In this document: piece by piece, positions 10,185-21,987 of the stretch
Layout: every line of letters begins with the position of its first letter
Position numbering within the stretch: position 1 is the first letter of the stretch
Assembly: GCA_034359265.1 (NCBI GenBank)
Contig: CP136896.1
Span: forward strand, 23,095,501 to 23,159,500
Length of the DNA: 64,000 bases
DNA from: Canna indica
Lineage: Eukaryota > Streptophyta > Magnoliopsida > Zingiberales > Cannaceae
Direction of reading: 5' to 3'
Notes under the pieces: generated by a model
What the model saw: the letters and a program-made list of their open reading frames with translations, nothing else
Databases searched by the model: none
What the model was told of the DNA's origin: nothing
Program-made: the position numbers and the translations under genes

Positions 10185-13082
10185 GATGATGATAAACATT
10201 CTTAAGAAAATATGTATATTAAAGCACAAGGATATCAACTAAGGGATTTCTCCCCCTATCAATATGAATATTTATGGAAATAAATTCTTCCTATCTATAT
10301 GCATGGATTTCCTATATTTCCTCCCCTTTACTTATAATTTTCTCCCCGTTTTTCCTATACATTTCTCCCCCTTTTTCCTATACATTTCTCCCCCTTTTGA
10401 CATCAATCAAAAAGGGCAAGAAAGGTCAATCTAGTCAAAGGGATGAAGAACAAATAATTTTTCATGAAGTTGAGACTCTAAAGATTTTTCATGAAACATG
10501 AAAATCTCAATCAAAGGGATGCAAAACTAATATTTAATATGAAACAAAATCATACATGATATCAAAGAATGATAGATGGAATTTAAAACTAAGTCATGTA
10601 TGCACTCAATATTTGAAGCATGTATATCAAGTTTGAAATGAAACTAATGTATATCAAGTCATGAATTCAAAACTACATTTTTGATCTCATTCAAACTTTC
10701 ACAATACAAAGATATAGTCATTTGAAGCATGTATATCAAGTTTGAAATGAAACTAATGTCATACAATCAAGATATGAACTTAGCATGATTTCATTCAAAG
10801 TATGCTTGAAACCATGAAAATGCTAAGTTTTAAATGTTGCTATCTACTCATGTTTTTCTCATATTTAGGCATCTAGGCATCAAACATGAGAGAATATAAG
10901 TCTATGAATCAAGTTTGGGCTTAAGATGAGATTTTTAAGTCACTTTGTTGACTTAGGTCAAGGTATACTTCTAGTTTTCAAAAATCTAACTTTTAAATCT
11001 ATACAAAATCATATTTTCGATGAAAATATTTGGTATATTTTTGGATGAAAATTTTGATACCAAATATTGAATGGTCATTTGAAATGCATGTATAAAGTTT
11101 GAACTCAAAAGAATTTTGAAAGACCATTTTTCATCCATTTTAATTAAAAGCTTATTTTTAAGATATCGCTCAATATATCAAAATCATTTTTAGAAATTAT
11201 TTTACTCAAGGAATAATGAGAACGATATTAGAGATGAAATTAAAATAGCATGCACAAAGTTTCATTTGAAGTTTTTTTTGAAGAAAAATCAAAGTATCGA
11301 AAAGATTGATATTTCAAATAAGTGATACTTTGTGTTTTCGAAATCCGACTTCAAAATTCTATTTTAAATCAGATCCTTGATGAAACTTTTTGAAATTTTT
11401 ATTGATAAAACTAGATTTTTCAGTGAATGTGAGTTTCAAGAATCATCTGAAAATAATTTTTCTATATTTCTCTAGAAATAACTGAAATTGATACCAATTG
11501 TAGATTGAAATGATATTTTTGTAATTTTTAGTTATTCTTAAAACTTCTTCAATTTTCATTCAAACTTTCATGACACCACATGATGGTCATGTAAAGAGCA
11601 TATGTCAAGTTTGAAATAAAAATTATGTCCTTAAGTCAAGATATCAACCTAGCATGGTTTCATTCAAAACTAAACTAGTTTTTTATGAAACTTGCTAAGT
11701 TTCAGTCTTAACATTTACTCATGGTTTTTCAAAATTAAACCTATGGATACCTAACATGAGTAAATCTAAACATGTTCCACAAATATGGATTAAAAATGAA
11801 ACCTCTAGGTCAACTTGTTGACTTGAGTCAACTTGGTTCAAGAGAGGTGAGCATGAATTGACCTCTATGTCATTTTATCCATATACATATGAATTTTTCA
11901 CTCTTAGTGCTTGGAAACATGTCATACCTATTCCTAAACATGTTTATGAAGTTTTGAACTTAAAATCAAGTGTCCAAGTCAATTTGTTGACTTGGGTGAA
12001 ACTTCTCAAGCTTAAGTCCTCTAATGTGATCTAGTTATCTCATTTTTCATCTAGACATGAATTTTCAATTTTAAGCAAATGACAACTAATCATTAACACA
12101 CATAAACATGTTCATCAAATTTTCAACTGAAGATGAAGTCTCTAAAGAAAGGTATTAACCTAGTTCAATTTAATAAATATCATGATATCATGAAATGAGC
12201 TAAGTTATCAAAATTTTTCTTACTCATGAGGATTCAAATATTTATCATGAATCAATCATGAGCATAGAGAAATCACTTAAGCATGAATATTCAAGTATTA
12301 TATTAAGATTTTTTTGCAAAATCAAATTCATACTTTTTTCTTGAAAATTTGCCCAACTTTTCATTTCCTTTTTCATTTTCTTTTAGAAGCATAGTCTTTC
12401 ATTAGCATTCACAACTTGCAAGTAGACTTCATTAGTAGCATAATGAAATAATATGCCTACTAGCAAGCTAACATACTAAATAGCACAAGTTTAATGCAAT
12501 GTTTCATTAAAAAAACTTTAACCTATGCTAGATAGTAGAGATTCATTTAAAGAAAAATTTTACCATGATATCAAAATGAATCTAAGGAGATCTTAGGATA
12601 TGAAACATTTGAGGAATAAGACCCCTTATCATGTTAAACTAGTATGGACTTACAAGAAGGTCTCTACTAGTAAATATCAACATGCTAAGATTCTACCTAC
12701 TCATGAAAATTCAAGTATTTAACATGCAATTCTAATCATGAGTATAGAGACATAATTTAAGCTTAAATATTGAGGTATAACACTAAGATTTTGAATTTAT
12801 CAAAGTTATACCTTATTCATGATAATTTGCCAAACTAATCATTTTCTTCCTAGTTATTAGCCTTCTTGAAATACTTATAACTTGCAAGTAAGCTACACTA
12901 ATATTTTTAGAGAAAATATAGCTACTTAGCAAGCTAACTCAACCAAAAACCAAAGTGAAGCATCAAGTATCATTATCAAATATTACTTCGCTAAATGGTT
13001 TCAAATTCGTTTCAAAAGATGAAATCGAGTAATATCAAAACGAATTTTAAGAGATCACAAATGAAATAAAAATAAAAACATG
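10185..13082 (-). other. non-coding 3' domain of copy I with degenerate repeats
   Basis: About 2.9 kb, AT-rich, no open frame over 80 codons that resembles a protein. It contains diverged repeats of 100-200 bp with shared words such as CATGTATATCAAGTTTGA, TTCATTCAAACTTTCA and TACTCATGGTTTTTCA. It also repeats GTCAACTTGTTGACTTGA-like inverted motifs (near 10940, 11810, 11970). The corresponding domains at 38680-39940 and 45045-47330 share these words. Confidence 0.7.
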
Positions 13083-13215
13083 ATCTCCAACCCTTCATAT
13101 TGGTTGAAAATGGAAAGCCACAATTAGCCTACGATTTAAAACCGCAAGGTCGCTTAGGCTCATTACAGGCCACCTAGGTCTCCGAAGAGACCGGAAAATC
13201 AAAAAATCAAAAATC
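13083..13215 (-). ncRNA. conserved structured block after gag, with UUCG hairpin
   Basis: On the element strand the block holds GGTCTCTTCGGAGACC (13177-13192): a 6-bp perfect stem closed by C(UUCG)G, among the most stable RNA tetraloops. The ~130-bp block is much better conserved across the three family copies (here, 39950-40075, 44925-45045) than the surrounding non-coding domain. It may be a packaging or dimerisation signal of the genomic RNA; this is inference from position and conservation. It is a cis-acting RNA structure rather than a separate gene. Confidence 0.55.
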
Positions 13216-13434
13216 ATTTTATGAAAGCATATCATGAGCAGAAAATCTACTAATATTAAACATACTCCAACTCTAATTTAATCAATTAAGTATAGGAGAT
13301 GATACCAAGGTGTTTGATGCCAACTTTACCAAAGGCATCTAGTCTAGGTGAAGACTTTGAAGTTGCAACCATGCAATGATCATTCCTTCAATTTCTTGGT
13401 CAACTTCAACTCTTCAATTTCCATTACCCTTGTG

Positions 13435-14875
13435 TGATGGCTCCCCCTACAACAGAACAAGACACGTTTGGTACCCAAATAGCTTTGGGTTCTTAGGGGT
13501 GAGTTGGCCTAGGAATCCAAAGTGTCCTAGCAACACTTGGATTTCTTTTAAAAGCACACTCATGGATAGCATGGCCATAAGCACCACAACAAAAGCAATG
13601 TCCATGAAACTTTTTCTTTTTATTTTTAACATGGACATGAGATTTAGTGTTAGAATACTTAACATAGGAGGCATGATGAGCATGGGCATTCTTAGATGAT
13701 ACATTTTTCTTTTAACCTTGATGTTTAAATGTGGAATGCCTAACATGAGATTTTGCATTAGAATGCATAGCATGAGATTTATGATGAACATAGGCATTTT
13801 TGAAGGAAACATTTTTCTTTCTAATTTTCTTGAAGGAAGTTGAGTTTCTCAAATTATGTACTTCCTTGTTCAAAACCAAAATCTCATCTTTCAAAACTTC
13901 AATTGACTTATGCATGACATATAGTTGAGATTTCAAAATGTTGTTCTCACTTATGATTTTAGAATTCTCAAATTTTAAATTTTCATTTTCACGCTTTAAG
14001 TCCTTAAGCTTAGAATTCCTATCATGGCATATATCAAATGAGCTAGACTTCAATTTCTCATTTTCTAGCTTTAATTCATGCACATGAGAATTAAGCATCA
14101 TATTTTCCTTTTTTAACATCTTATTTTCCTTATCCTTTTTAGCAAGCAAGGTGTACATTATCTTATATTGGCTTACTAACTCATCATATTGCATATCATG
14201 TGAATTAGAAGAGCTAGTACTATCATTATCGTTATCATGACTAGATGAAGAAGAAAGTATCTCATTATTTGTAATTTTGAGGCTTACTTTGGAAGTGGCT
14301 TCATAGTCATGGGTAGAGGATGCTTCAAGTGAGTGAGATATGGAAGTGGAAGCACTTGACCTCTTCCTTGTTTTGTTCATCAAGGTAGGGCAATTCTTCC
14401 TTACATGCCCTTTCTCTTGGCACACATGGCAAATCACCTTTCTCTTCCAGCTTTTAGTGCTCCTATGACTGGAAGAGCTATGGACATCAAAACCAAGATT
14501 AGTAGTAGGTGAGTGACCACTGTCATCACCACCTTCATCAAAAGTGTCAATCTCTTTGGTTTTGGCATAATCGTATAAAACATTTAAAGTGGCCCATAAG
14601 TCATAAGCCGAAGAGCAATGCATGATTTTATCTAGGATGCCATTTGGTAATGTGCAAAGAATACAATTCATGGCATCTCCATTATACTTAAACATTTTCT
14701 TATCCATTTCGCTCCAAGCATGCATATCAACCGTAGGTTCAATAAATTCCCAAAGTAGCATGTTAAATACACCAAAAGCTTTAGTCTTTAAATAAGTGTA
14801 CATCCTATATTTCCAAAGACCAAATTTTGAGTCATCGAACCTAGGAGGTGAAGACGATACCGACTCTAGAGCCAT
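13435..14875 (-). pseudogene. gag: gag of gag-only element, copy I
   Basis: An open frame of 387 codons runs 14875 to 13712, starting MALESVSSSPPRFDDSKFGL, with LWKYRMYTYL and the capsid-type stretch NCILCTLPNGILDKIMHCSS. A CCHC zinc knuckle CHVCQEKGHVRKNC follows near residue 150, then a Ser-rich region, a long coiled coil (KKDKENKMLKKENMMLNSHV and onward) and a His/Ser/Lys-rich segment. After a frameshift near 13712 a second knuckle-like CFCCGAYGHAIHEC is readable down to about 13560, and the frame decays to 13435. Compared with gag at 24276, the second half of the capsid domain (the region holding MHDYEMFKMLSHESIDAM there) is absent; the sister copies share this. Gag coats and packages element RNA. 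Confidence 0.8.
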
Positions 14876-14929
14876 TTCAAGATCGAGACAAGGTGTAGAG
14901 GAGATGGTGAAATCTCAAGCTACGAACCC

Positions 14930-14941
14930 GCTCTGATACCA
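14930..14941 (-). other. primer-binding site of copy I
   Basis: On the minus strand TGGTATCAGAGC, complementary to the 3' end of plant initiator tRNA-Met, two bases from the 5' LTR end. Confidence 0.85.
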
Positions 14942-14943
14942 AA

Positions 14944-16412
14944 TGAAGGCGAAATGACAACACTAGAGGGGGGGTGAATAGTGTGTTTACTAAATTCATT
15001 AGCCTAAATTCGATTCTAATCATTTTCATAAATCATTTAGGCAAGATGCAATTATGCGATTAAATATGGAAGCAATAATAAAACAATTAAGCACAACCAA
15101 ATATAACAATGCAAACATGATAATTTATAGTGGTTCGGCCCCAATGCCTACTCCACTACCTAAGCACCCCGCTTAGGATTTCCAAACTAGATTTACTATA
15201 TTAATTCGGTTTCCCTTACACAGAGGACTTTTCACTCGAAGAGTCGCACTCTTGATCTAAGGTAAGGAAGTCTCCGTCTTCTTATCGAGAGCACTCTTCC
15301 ACCTCAACCCTAAGGGACAACTAAAATAATCCTAGTAAAAACTAATTTTACAAAAGTGGCTTTACACCTAACACCAGGTAACCACTTAAACCCACAGGAC
15401 CTAACAACCTAGGTCTTACAAACTCAACTTCAAAGAAACGATAAATTAACAGTTAAAAATACAAGTGAAAAGAGCTTAAGATAAAACCAAGATTATCTAC
15501 TCTTTTCCAAGCCTTGTAGCCTCCAACTTGCCAGCGAATGTGCTTTGAGTCGAAGCTGTGTTGATGAGCAGTTGGCGCTTGAAGACGAACTCGATAGAAG
15601 AACAGAGCGCGCTGCAATCGATCTTTGGAAGGTTTAAATCCCTTCTCAAATGCCCAATAAAATCTATAAGATTAATGGAAGAAAGTTAAAAGAAGTTATA
15701 TGAGGTATATTTATACCCTCATCTGTTGCAGACCACCGGTCGATTGGTCGGTCGACCGACCGATCGACCTCTCACATCGATCGCCGCTTACTCTCTATGT
15801 GCGGTCGACCGACGGGTCGACCGCCCGACGCAAGACTCGCGATCCGCCATTCGGTCGACCAGTCGATCGATCGACGCGAGTTTCATCTGCGGCTATTTTT
15901 AGGTCGGTCGACCGACAGGCTTACTGCCTATTTTCGGCCTCTGTCGGTCGATCGGCCGGTCGATCGAAGTAACCACTACCTATTTTCGGTAGTGTTCGGT
16001 CGATCGACAAGGCTAATGTCTTTTTCTTACCCTGTTCGGTCGACCACCCGGTCGATCGAATTTAGGCTGAATTGAATTTTTCAGCCCTTTTTCTTGCGCG
16101 CTTCATTTCCGGGTTCCAGCATTCTACGAGCATCATCTTGGAGAGCTTTCCATGTGATCTTTGAGCTCGTCCAATACGTATTTGGTGCACACATTGATCT
16201 TCGAGAAATTCCGCGACGAACCCGAGCATGACGAACTTGAGCGCGACGATCAATGTCCTTCCGATTTTTGATTTCTTTCGATACGTTCGATCGGGGACAA
16301 CGAACGCTAATTGATATGAAACCTAAAAGTTATTCTCAATGAAATCATTAGTCCCATGGTTTTTATCATCAAAATCGGGATTAAGACTAAGGTTGAAAAC
16401 CTAAAGCCAATA
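14944..16412 (-). repeat. 5' LTR of copy I
   Basis: 1469 bp, closely matching 8712-10171, with about 30 bp lost near 15265 and other small differences; on the element strand it begins TATTGGC. TATA at 15706-15715, palindrome array at 15735-16060. Confidence 0.85.
15735..16060. repeat. GTCGAC palindrome array (copy I, 5' LTR)
   Basis: Same array as at 9548, with several C-to-T or G-to-A changes turning GTCGAC into GTCGAT or ATCGAC, as expected from decay of methylated CpG. Confidence 0.9.
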
Positions 16413-16417
16413 GTAAG

Positions 16418-17011
16418 TATTTATGTCTATTTGATTTACGTAATTTTTATTTATAGTTTATATATATGTATTATTTAAAATATAAACACGTGTAGGAGAC
16501 CTACACAAGGACCATGATCGAGCGCAGAGGCACGTCGGAGGAGTTTGATGCGGGTGCATGGGTCGAGGCTGCAGGTGGCTGGGAGCATGGTCGTGTTTGT
16601 GGCTTTGCAGACAGTGGCCATGCACGCGCCGTGTTAGGGCCACTTGGGGCACCGACCCCTCCCGCTACGGGTGAGCGGCCCTCGACATCACGGACGCAGG
16701 ACCAGAGTCGGATAGCGGCCTTGGAGTCTGAGCTAACACAGCAAAGAGCGACGATAAAGGAGCAGAGACAAGCGATGGAGGAGCAAAGACGTGAGATGGA
16801 GGAGTAGAGACATGAGATGGAGGAGCAGAGATGCACGAATGACGAGTTGAGACACACGATGCAGAACATGCAGGCTCTCCTCACTCAAATTGCATGTCAC
16901 TTGGGCCTTCTACCGATGATGTCGTAGTCGTCGTCCTCCTCGACCCAGTCGACACTCCCAACCCCGTCATTGTCGACTCCACTGCCTCCACCCCCTCCAC
17001 CGTAGTCGTGA
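16418..17011 (+). pseudogene. CACTA TNP1-like gene, 3' part
   Basis: This is the rest of the gene cut by copy I. AT-rich intron sequence runs to AG at about 16496, then an exon reads ERRGTSEEFDAGAWVEAAGG and WEHGRVCGFADSGHARAVLG, typical of the C-terminal half of Ptta/En-Spm proteins. A coiled coil (IAALESELTQQRATIKEQRQ and repeats of MEEQRREMEE) and a Ser/Pro-rich tail follow, to TGA at 17009-17011. Two or three in-frame TAG codons sit where the repeat context suggests CAG (Gln). Together with 7604-8706 it forms a five-exon gene model. Confidence 0.75.
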
Positions 17012-17249
17012 GATTTTGGTTTACTGTATTTTGATACTTGTTAGCCTCCATTTGAGGCTTAGATACTTGATAGTTGTTGTATATATACTTGGTAGTTGAA
17101 TATATATACTTTACATTTGATATTTGATACTTGTTTGCCTCTGGTTTAAGGCTTAGATTGATGATATTTAAGTAAAACTTGTATGGTTGGTTGAAAATGT
17201 ATGTGTATGATGTTTTGTGGTTGTAAATATATTATAATGTATAAAAATT

Positions 17250-17697
17250 ATTGTATACGAGAATTTTTAAAATTTTAATTTTTTTAAGTTACAGATATAA
17301 CTTCAGCCACGGCTTACCGACGGCTAACCGTCACTAGGCTGTGGCTAAAAAGCGTATCGTAAATGGTCGATAGCCTCGGCAGCACTAAATATCACAATTG
17401 CTTAGAATATCATCGATGACTCCTAGCGGTGGTTGATGTGTTTAAATCAGCGACAGCCGCCGAGGGCTTTCACTGATGTGTTTAAATTAGCGATAGCGGC
17501 GCACGCTGTCACTGATAATTACTTGTGTTGTCGCTGATAATTACTTGTGACGGCAGATGTCGGCCATCACAACTTATCTGAGACGTGCATATCAGTGACA
17601 ATATTTTGCCACATGCAGCTCGCACTGTCCATGATAATCGTCACTGACGGTTTAGCCACGGGCAGAACCGTCGGTGACAGCGACAATTGTAGTAGTG
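17250..17697 (-). mobile_element. CACTA right terminus and sub-terminal repeats
   Basis: On the minus strand the edge reads CACTACTACAATTGTCGCTG, the CACTA signature, ending at 17697. Inside are short direct and inverted repeats around GTCACTGA, CGCTGATAATTACTTGTG and AGCGACAGC, the usual transposase-binding sub-terminal region. This is the end of the element carrying the TNP2- and TNP1-like pseudogenes; the matching left terminus was not found. Confidence 0.8.
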
Positions 17698-18748
17698 TAT
17701 CTTTCAAATGACCAAAATACCCTTTATGTATAAATTAATATTTTTATTTTTTCCATATATATTCTAGATATATAATTAATATAATATGTTCATATGATAA
17801 TTATATATGATAATCATAACTTGGCGCAAAGAGAGACTTGGCGAGAGAAGACTCGGCGTACAAATACCCAAGTGAAGGGTAAAATTGTCTCTTTCTTTTT
17901 ATGACGACACAAGAATTATAGCTTACCTAGGTCCCCCTAGGTAAGCTACTTTCTACATTTTGCAGAAAATTGTATTTCCTAAAAAAATTTCACTTCCTGC
18001 AAAACACAAGAAATGAGTCAACCAAACAAGATACAAAAACACAATTTCCTGGAAAGTACAACTCTTGCATGAAATTGCGTCAATCAAATAACACCTAAAT
18101 CTCTTATATTAAGAGGTTAAATTGCGATTTTTTAGGAAAATAGATGTCAAACTACTATAATAAAAATTAAATTCATCTCTATAGTCTAAGAAAAATAGAC
18201 AACAGTAAAGTACAGCATTGGGAGACACATGCAAGAGAGATTATCGAGGAAACTAGATGAATACTACTCATAACTTCTGGACATGTCGAATTGAACAGTT
18301 TATTTAGTTAGTTAAATACTGACAGTATTATTTATATACACACATTGATAAGCCAGATCGACATGGATTCTGGGGAGCAGGTAAAATTACAAAGAGAAGA
18401 CATTGAAGAAACTACACATCTGTCTAGTGTGGCAGTGGTCCTGCACCAGTAGCGGGTACTCCAGTGGCTGGAGTATTCTATGGAGGGATGTGAGCAAACA
18501 AGCAACTCCAAACAACAGGCAAAACATATTTGTGTTTTCACAAGAATATTCAACTTACTCTATCAAGTTAAAATGACAGGTAATCAGATATGCTTACTGG
18601 GACCAAGATGATATCAGCTAGAACTGTCTTCATGCATAATACTGTCCTTTGCATGAGACATTATGCAAAATTTAGACAACCTGATTGCTGCAGCATTTTA
18701 TACTGAAATGAAAGGTGGACAGACAATCCATTCCAAAGGCTTTGCATT
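17698..18748. other. no recognisable gene; possible MITE remnant
   Basis: AT-rich. Near 17885-18107 the sequence ends in a Tourist/hAT-like edge (reverse complement GGTGTTATTTGATTGACGC, followed by TAA), but I found no partner repeat. About 18355-18550 is less AT-rich and may be an old gene fragment; its frames show no motif I know. Confidence 0.4.
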
Positions 18749-19602
18749 CACTACCATAAAATATTAGAATACCGATTCTTTTTAATCGAAAAATCGATTC
18801 TTTTTTGAATAAACATAAATTCAGGCGCACCAAAAAGAGTCGGTTTGAGAGTCGAAAAATAAGGGTGAATAAATTACCAAACGGGCACCCAAAGACGTTA
18901 ACTTTTGAAAACCAGCGCCTGATATAAGGCATCGGTTTTTACACACTATTTGCATATCAGCGCCTACACCAGGCGCCGGTATGCATTTTTTTTTTCTATT
19001 TTTTTAAATAATATATTATTAATTTTATTAAAATTATTAATTTATAAAATACATAACATATTATATTTAAATAAAATAAATGTTTGAATTTTAATATAAT
19101 GTTTAAAATTATTATTGAAATTCTGTTAGTTGATAAAAAATTTTAAGTTCACCATTATATTTATAATGTTCAAGAAGTAGTAAAAAAGAATTTAGATGAT
19201 GTCGGACTAAAAAAGTTTGTATTTATAATAATAATAAAAAAATTAAAAAATTATTTTTTTATATGTGGGACTAAATTTTTGTTTTATTTTTTTATATTAT
19301 TTTTTAAAATTGAAATTTAAAAATTTTAAAAACATTGAACCAGCTCCTAGCAGGAGCCGACTTTTATGCACGGGCGCCCAGGCGCCGAAAAAACCCGGTG
19401 CCAGATCAGGCTGGTGCCGGTATTTACCGGCGCCAGGCTGTGAGGCGCCGGAAAAAACCTGCGCCTCACAGCCTGGCGTCGGTTTTTTTCAACGCTTGGG
19501 CGCTCATAAATTAAAATCGGCACCTGTGGCGCCGGTTTCATACCAGCACCTGTGGCAGGCGCTGAATTTTTCATGCTAATTTTTTAATACTTTCTTGTTG
19601 TG
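18749..19602. mobile_element. non-autonomous CACTA-like element with GGCGCC repeats
   Basis: Left edge CACTACCATAAAATATTA; reverse complement of the right edge CACAACAAGAAAGTATTA. These resemble each other over about 20 bp. Flanking triplets are ATT and ATC, so a 3-bp duplication is only approximate. Inside both ends lie many copies of GGCGCC-centred motifs (CAGGCGCCGG, GGCGCCGGTTT), densest at 19360-19570, with long imperfect hairpins such as CGCCTCACAGCCTGGCG against CGCCAGGCTGTGAGGCG. No coding capacity. Confidence 0.6.
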
Positions 19603-20344
19603 ATCAACTTCACCACTTTACTTTGATTTCCTAAAAATTTCACAATATTTATAAATAGTTAATTCCTGGAATGATATATAGGTAGTCTGTCTTTAATTAT
19701 TTGCTTAAATGTTTAGGGCATTCGCATATATTGCCTTGTTTTAGAAGTAGAATTCCCGGTTACAGCATTTTTAAGCATTGTTATAGCTAGTATGATATAT
19801 GGTTTAAATATAATATTTATATAACAAAACTCATTAAATATTTTTTAATAAATATGATTGTCCACTAAAAGAGACTTATATTTTATTTTGCGTTTGGGAT
19901 TCATTTCCCTTTTATTATAAAAATTCTAGAAATTTCATGCATGGATTTATTTCGTCCATATATGTGTGGTTTTGGGTGAAATAGGCTTTAGTTGTAATTC
20001 TAATTTATAGTGGTCTTTTTGCAAATTTGTATTTTGCTTATTGGGTTAATGGTTAACAAATCGGATTTAGATGTGAATTCAAAGCTATTAAGTAGGAATT
20101 CAAACCAAGGGGTCATTATGTACCTCATTTTTCGTGCCCTAATATCGTCGAGTGTGAGAGGAAGGTGATCAACGTTGGTGTGGAAGGTTAATGATAAGCT
20201 TGGAGTGATTAGAGTTGTGATTGCTTCGCAAGTAGGGTATTTTCCACGTCTCCATTGGATATCCCTATTCTTGGTTTGGTTGGATATGACAATAGTAGGG
20301 TTTGTCTCACGAGCGGGAAGAGGAGAGGCTAGCGGTAATATTTA
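19603..20344. other. no recognisable gene
   Basis: AT-rich spacer between two MITEs. I see no conserved frame, RNA gene or repeat in it. Confidence 0.5.
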
Positions 20345-21197
20345 GGGGTGTTTGACTGTTCGCAAGTACAAATATTGTAATTAGATTATTTAGATAAAAA
20401 GTTTATTTAGTTGGTTGTAAAATCTTTTTACAGTATTTAATAGTTGTAATTTATGTTTTTAATATCATTTGTAGGCTACAAATGGAATTGCAGCCCAAAA
20501 ACTCGCAACACAAGATTGCGCGCTGCAAATGTAATAATTTAAGTATTAAAGAATAATTAATTTAGGCGATTTAGAGTTGTCGGATCGAGACGGGATAAAT
20601 ATCAAAGTTATAGATTTTCGTACGCTGAACACGGTGGTAGTGTCAGATTTTAGATCTGATGACATTTGATAAAAAAATTTATATTTTTCGGTATTATACA
20701 GTAATTAAAAATTATTAATTTATTTTGATAAATAATTAAATAATATAAAACATATAACTAAATGGTGATTTACTAATTTAGAGTATAAAATAATATTATT
20801 CTGAGTCGAATTGATTTTGTTGTAGTCGCTCAATTATTGTTGGGGGTAAAATAACATATTTACCCTTTTACCTCTATTTGATTTCCATCTGGTTATCAGG
20901 TTATAAGGTCGGATCGGACTTACATCTCTTGGTCTGACACGATAATGTGTGGCCTAAGCATGATTTTATCATGTCAGGCTATCAGATCGGGCCAAAATTA
21001 CTAGACCTATATATGTAGTGCGACTTACAAGTGTAATTGCAACTTCCATTTGTGGGTCAACCAAATGCTTACAAATAGAAGTTGCAACTCTACTTACGAG
21101 AAACCAAACAGTATGCTGCAAATTTTATTCACGGGTTTTACCTTTGCATGCAAATATTTTTTGCAGCATTTGTACTTGCAGGCAACCAAGCGCCTCC
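20345..21197. mobile_element. Tourist-like MITE 2
   Basis: Left end GGGGTGTTTGACTGTTCGCA; reverse complement of right end GGAGGCGCTTGGTTGCCTGC; both continue AAGTACAAAT. TTA flanks both sides (20342-20344 and 21198-21200), as in PIF/Harbinger elements. The 853-bp interior has no coding frame. A second inverted pair (TGGAATTGCAGCCC on the left, TTGCAACTTCCATTTGTGGG on the right) lies further in. Confidence 0.75.
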
Positions 21198-21200
21198 TTA

Positions 21201-21668
21201 GTTGTGCCTAATTGGTGGTGAGGGAGCAAGAGGGCTACATGTCCCTTATGCAAGCTGCACGTAGGTAGCAAAATTTGGGGAAGCCTCTTTGGGTCAACTA
21301 ATGCTAGAGGTGAGAGGAGGTGGCACCGATGGTTGAGGTAGTGGTTGTTAGCGACCAGAGATTGATGATGAAGCGGAGATAGGTGTTATTAGTATAGGAA
21401 ACTGAGAATTAATTATAACTAGAATTAAAAAAGTATATATTCTCGCCTGAGATCGAAGATGCTCGGATAGGTGCGGCTCCACGGCGATCTACAAAGACAC
21501 TCCCATGCACAAGTAAGGATGTATTTGAGGCGAATATGTAAAGAAATGGATTCGAGAGATACTTGTAGATGCACGATTTTGTTTATAAGGCAGGTATGTG
21601 ATGAAATGTATTTGGCAAGGATTTCTCCGTAATTATCGCAGAGATATGCCTTGAATGAGTCAACTGCC
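21201..21668. other. no recognisable gene
   Basis: Unassigned sequence before the duplicated flank. It is less AT-rich than the MITE regions, but shows no protein motif. Confidence 0.4.
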
Positions 21669-21987
21669 GAATTGTGCTCCTTAATTGTGCTATGATCATA
21701 TTTGAATGTTCAAATATAGTCAAAGAAGAAAATGCCCTCGGGATGATAGGGCAGAGCCCCTAGGCCAGACTTGGGCAGAGCTGACACAATTTCGGTCCTT
21801 GAGTGGCTAGGCCGAGCTGCGCATTGTGGGCTCACCAGACGGGCCTGAGGAATTAACTCGGTCCAAAGCCCCCGAGCTTGATCGTGATCTGAGGATTACA
21901 TGCCGAGCTCTAATCATGTGCCAGCATCTGCTTGCTTGCCGAGCTCTATTTTCATGTCAAACTACAATCATGTGTCAAGCTCGATGT
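21669..21987 (+). repeat. duplicated flank, copy 1
   Basis: Nearly identical (one difference seen) to 22969-23287, exactly 1300 bp downstream. It is GC-rich with repeated GGCCGAGCT/CCGAGCTC words, resembling LTR sequence of Gypsy elements, but without clear ends. It ends in GATGT immediately before an LTR, as copy 2 does. Confidence 0.85.

Larger units (their letters stand above)
8712..16412 (-). mobile_element. complete gag-only LTR retrotransposon, copy I
   Basis: A 7701-bp element on the minus strand, flanked by GTAAG at 8707-8711 and 16413-16417. In element order: 5' LTR 14944-16412, PBS 14930-14941, gag pseudogene 13435-14875, conserved RNA block about 13083-13215, about 2.9 kb of non-coding repeats, PPT at 10172-10184, 3' LTR 8712-10171. 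There is no protease, integrase, RT or RNase H, and no gap where they obviously were: gag passes straight into the conserved non-coding domain, as in the two sister copies at 37350 and 41189. Such elements (LTRs, PBS, PPT and gag only) are known in plants as TR-GAG type and need pol from another element. Confidence 0.85.

Noticed and set aside
13376..13812. Met-rich frames on both strands (for example 13447-13812 minus)
   Set aside because: They overlap the C-terminal part of gag in wrong frames; the gag frame shows the zinc-knuckle residues.
17885..18107. Right edge of a MITE (GGTGTTATTTGATTGACGC, then TAA)
   Set aside because: No left inverted repeat or second TAA at a fitting distance; kept only as a possible remnant.
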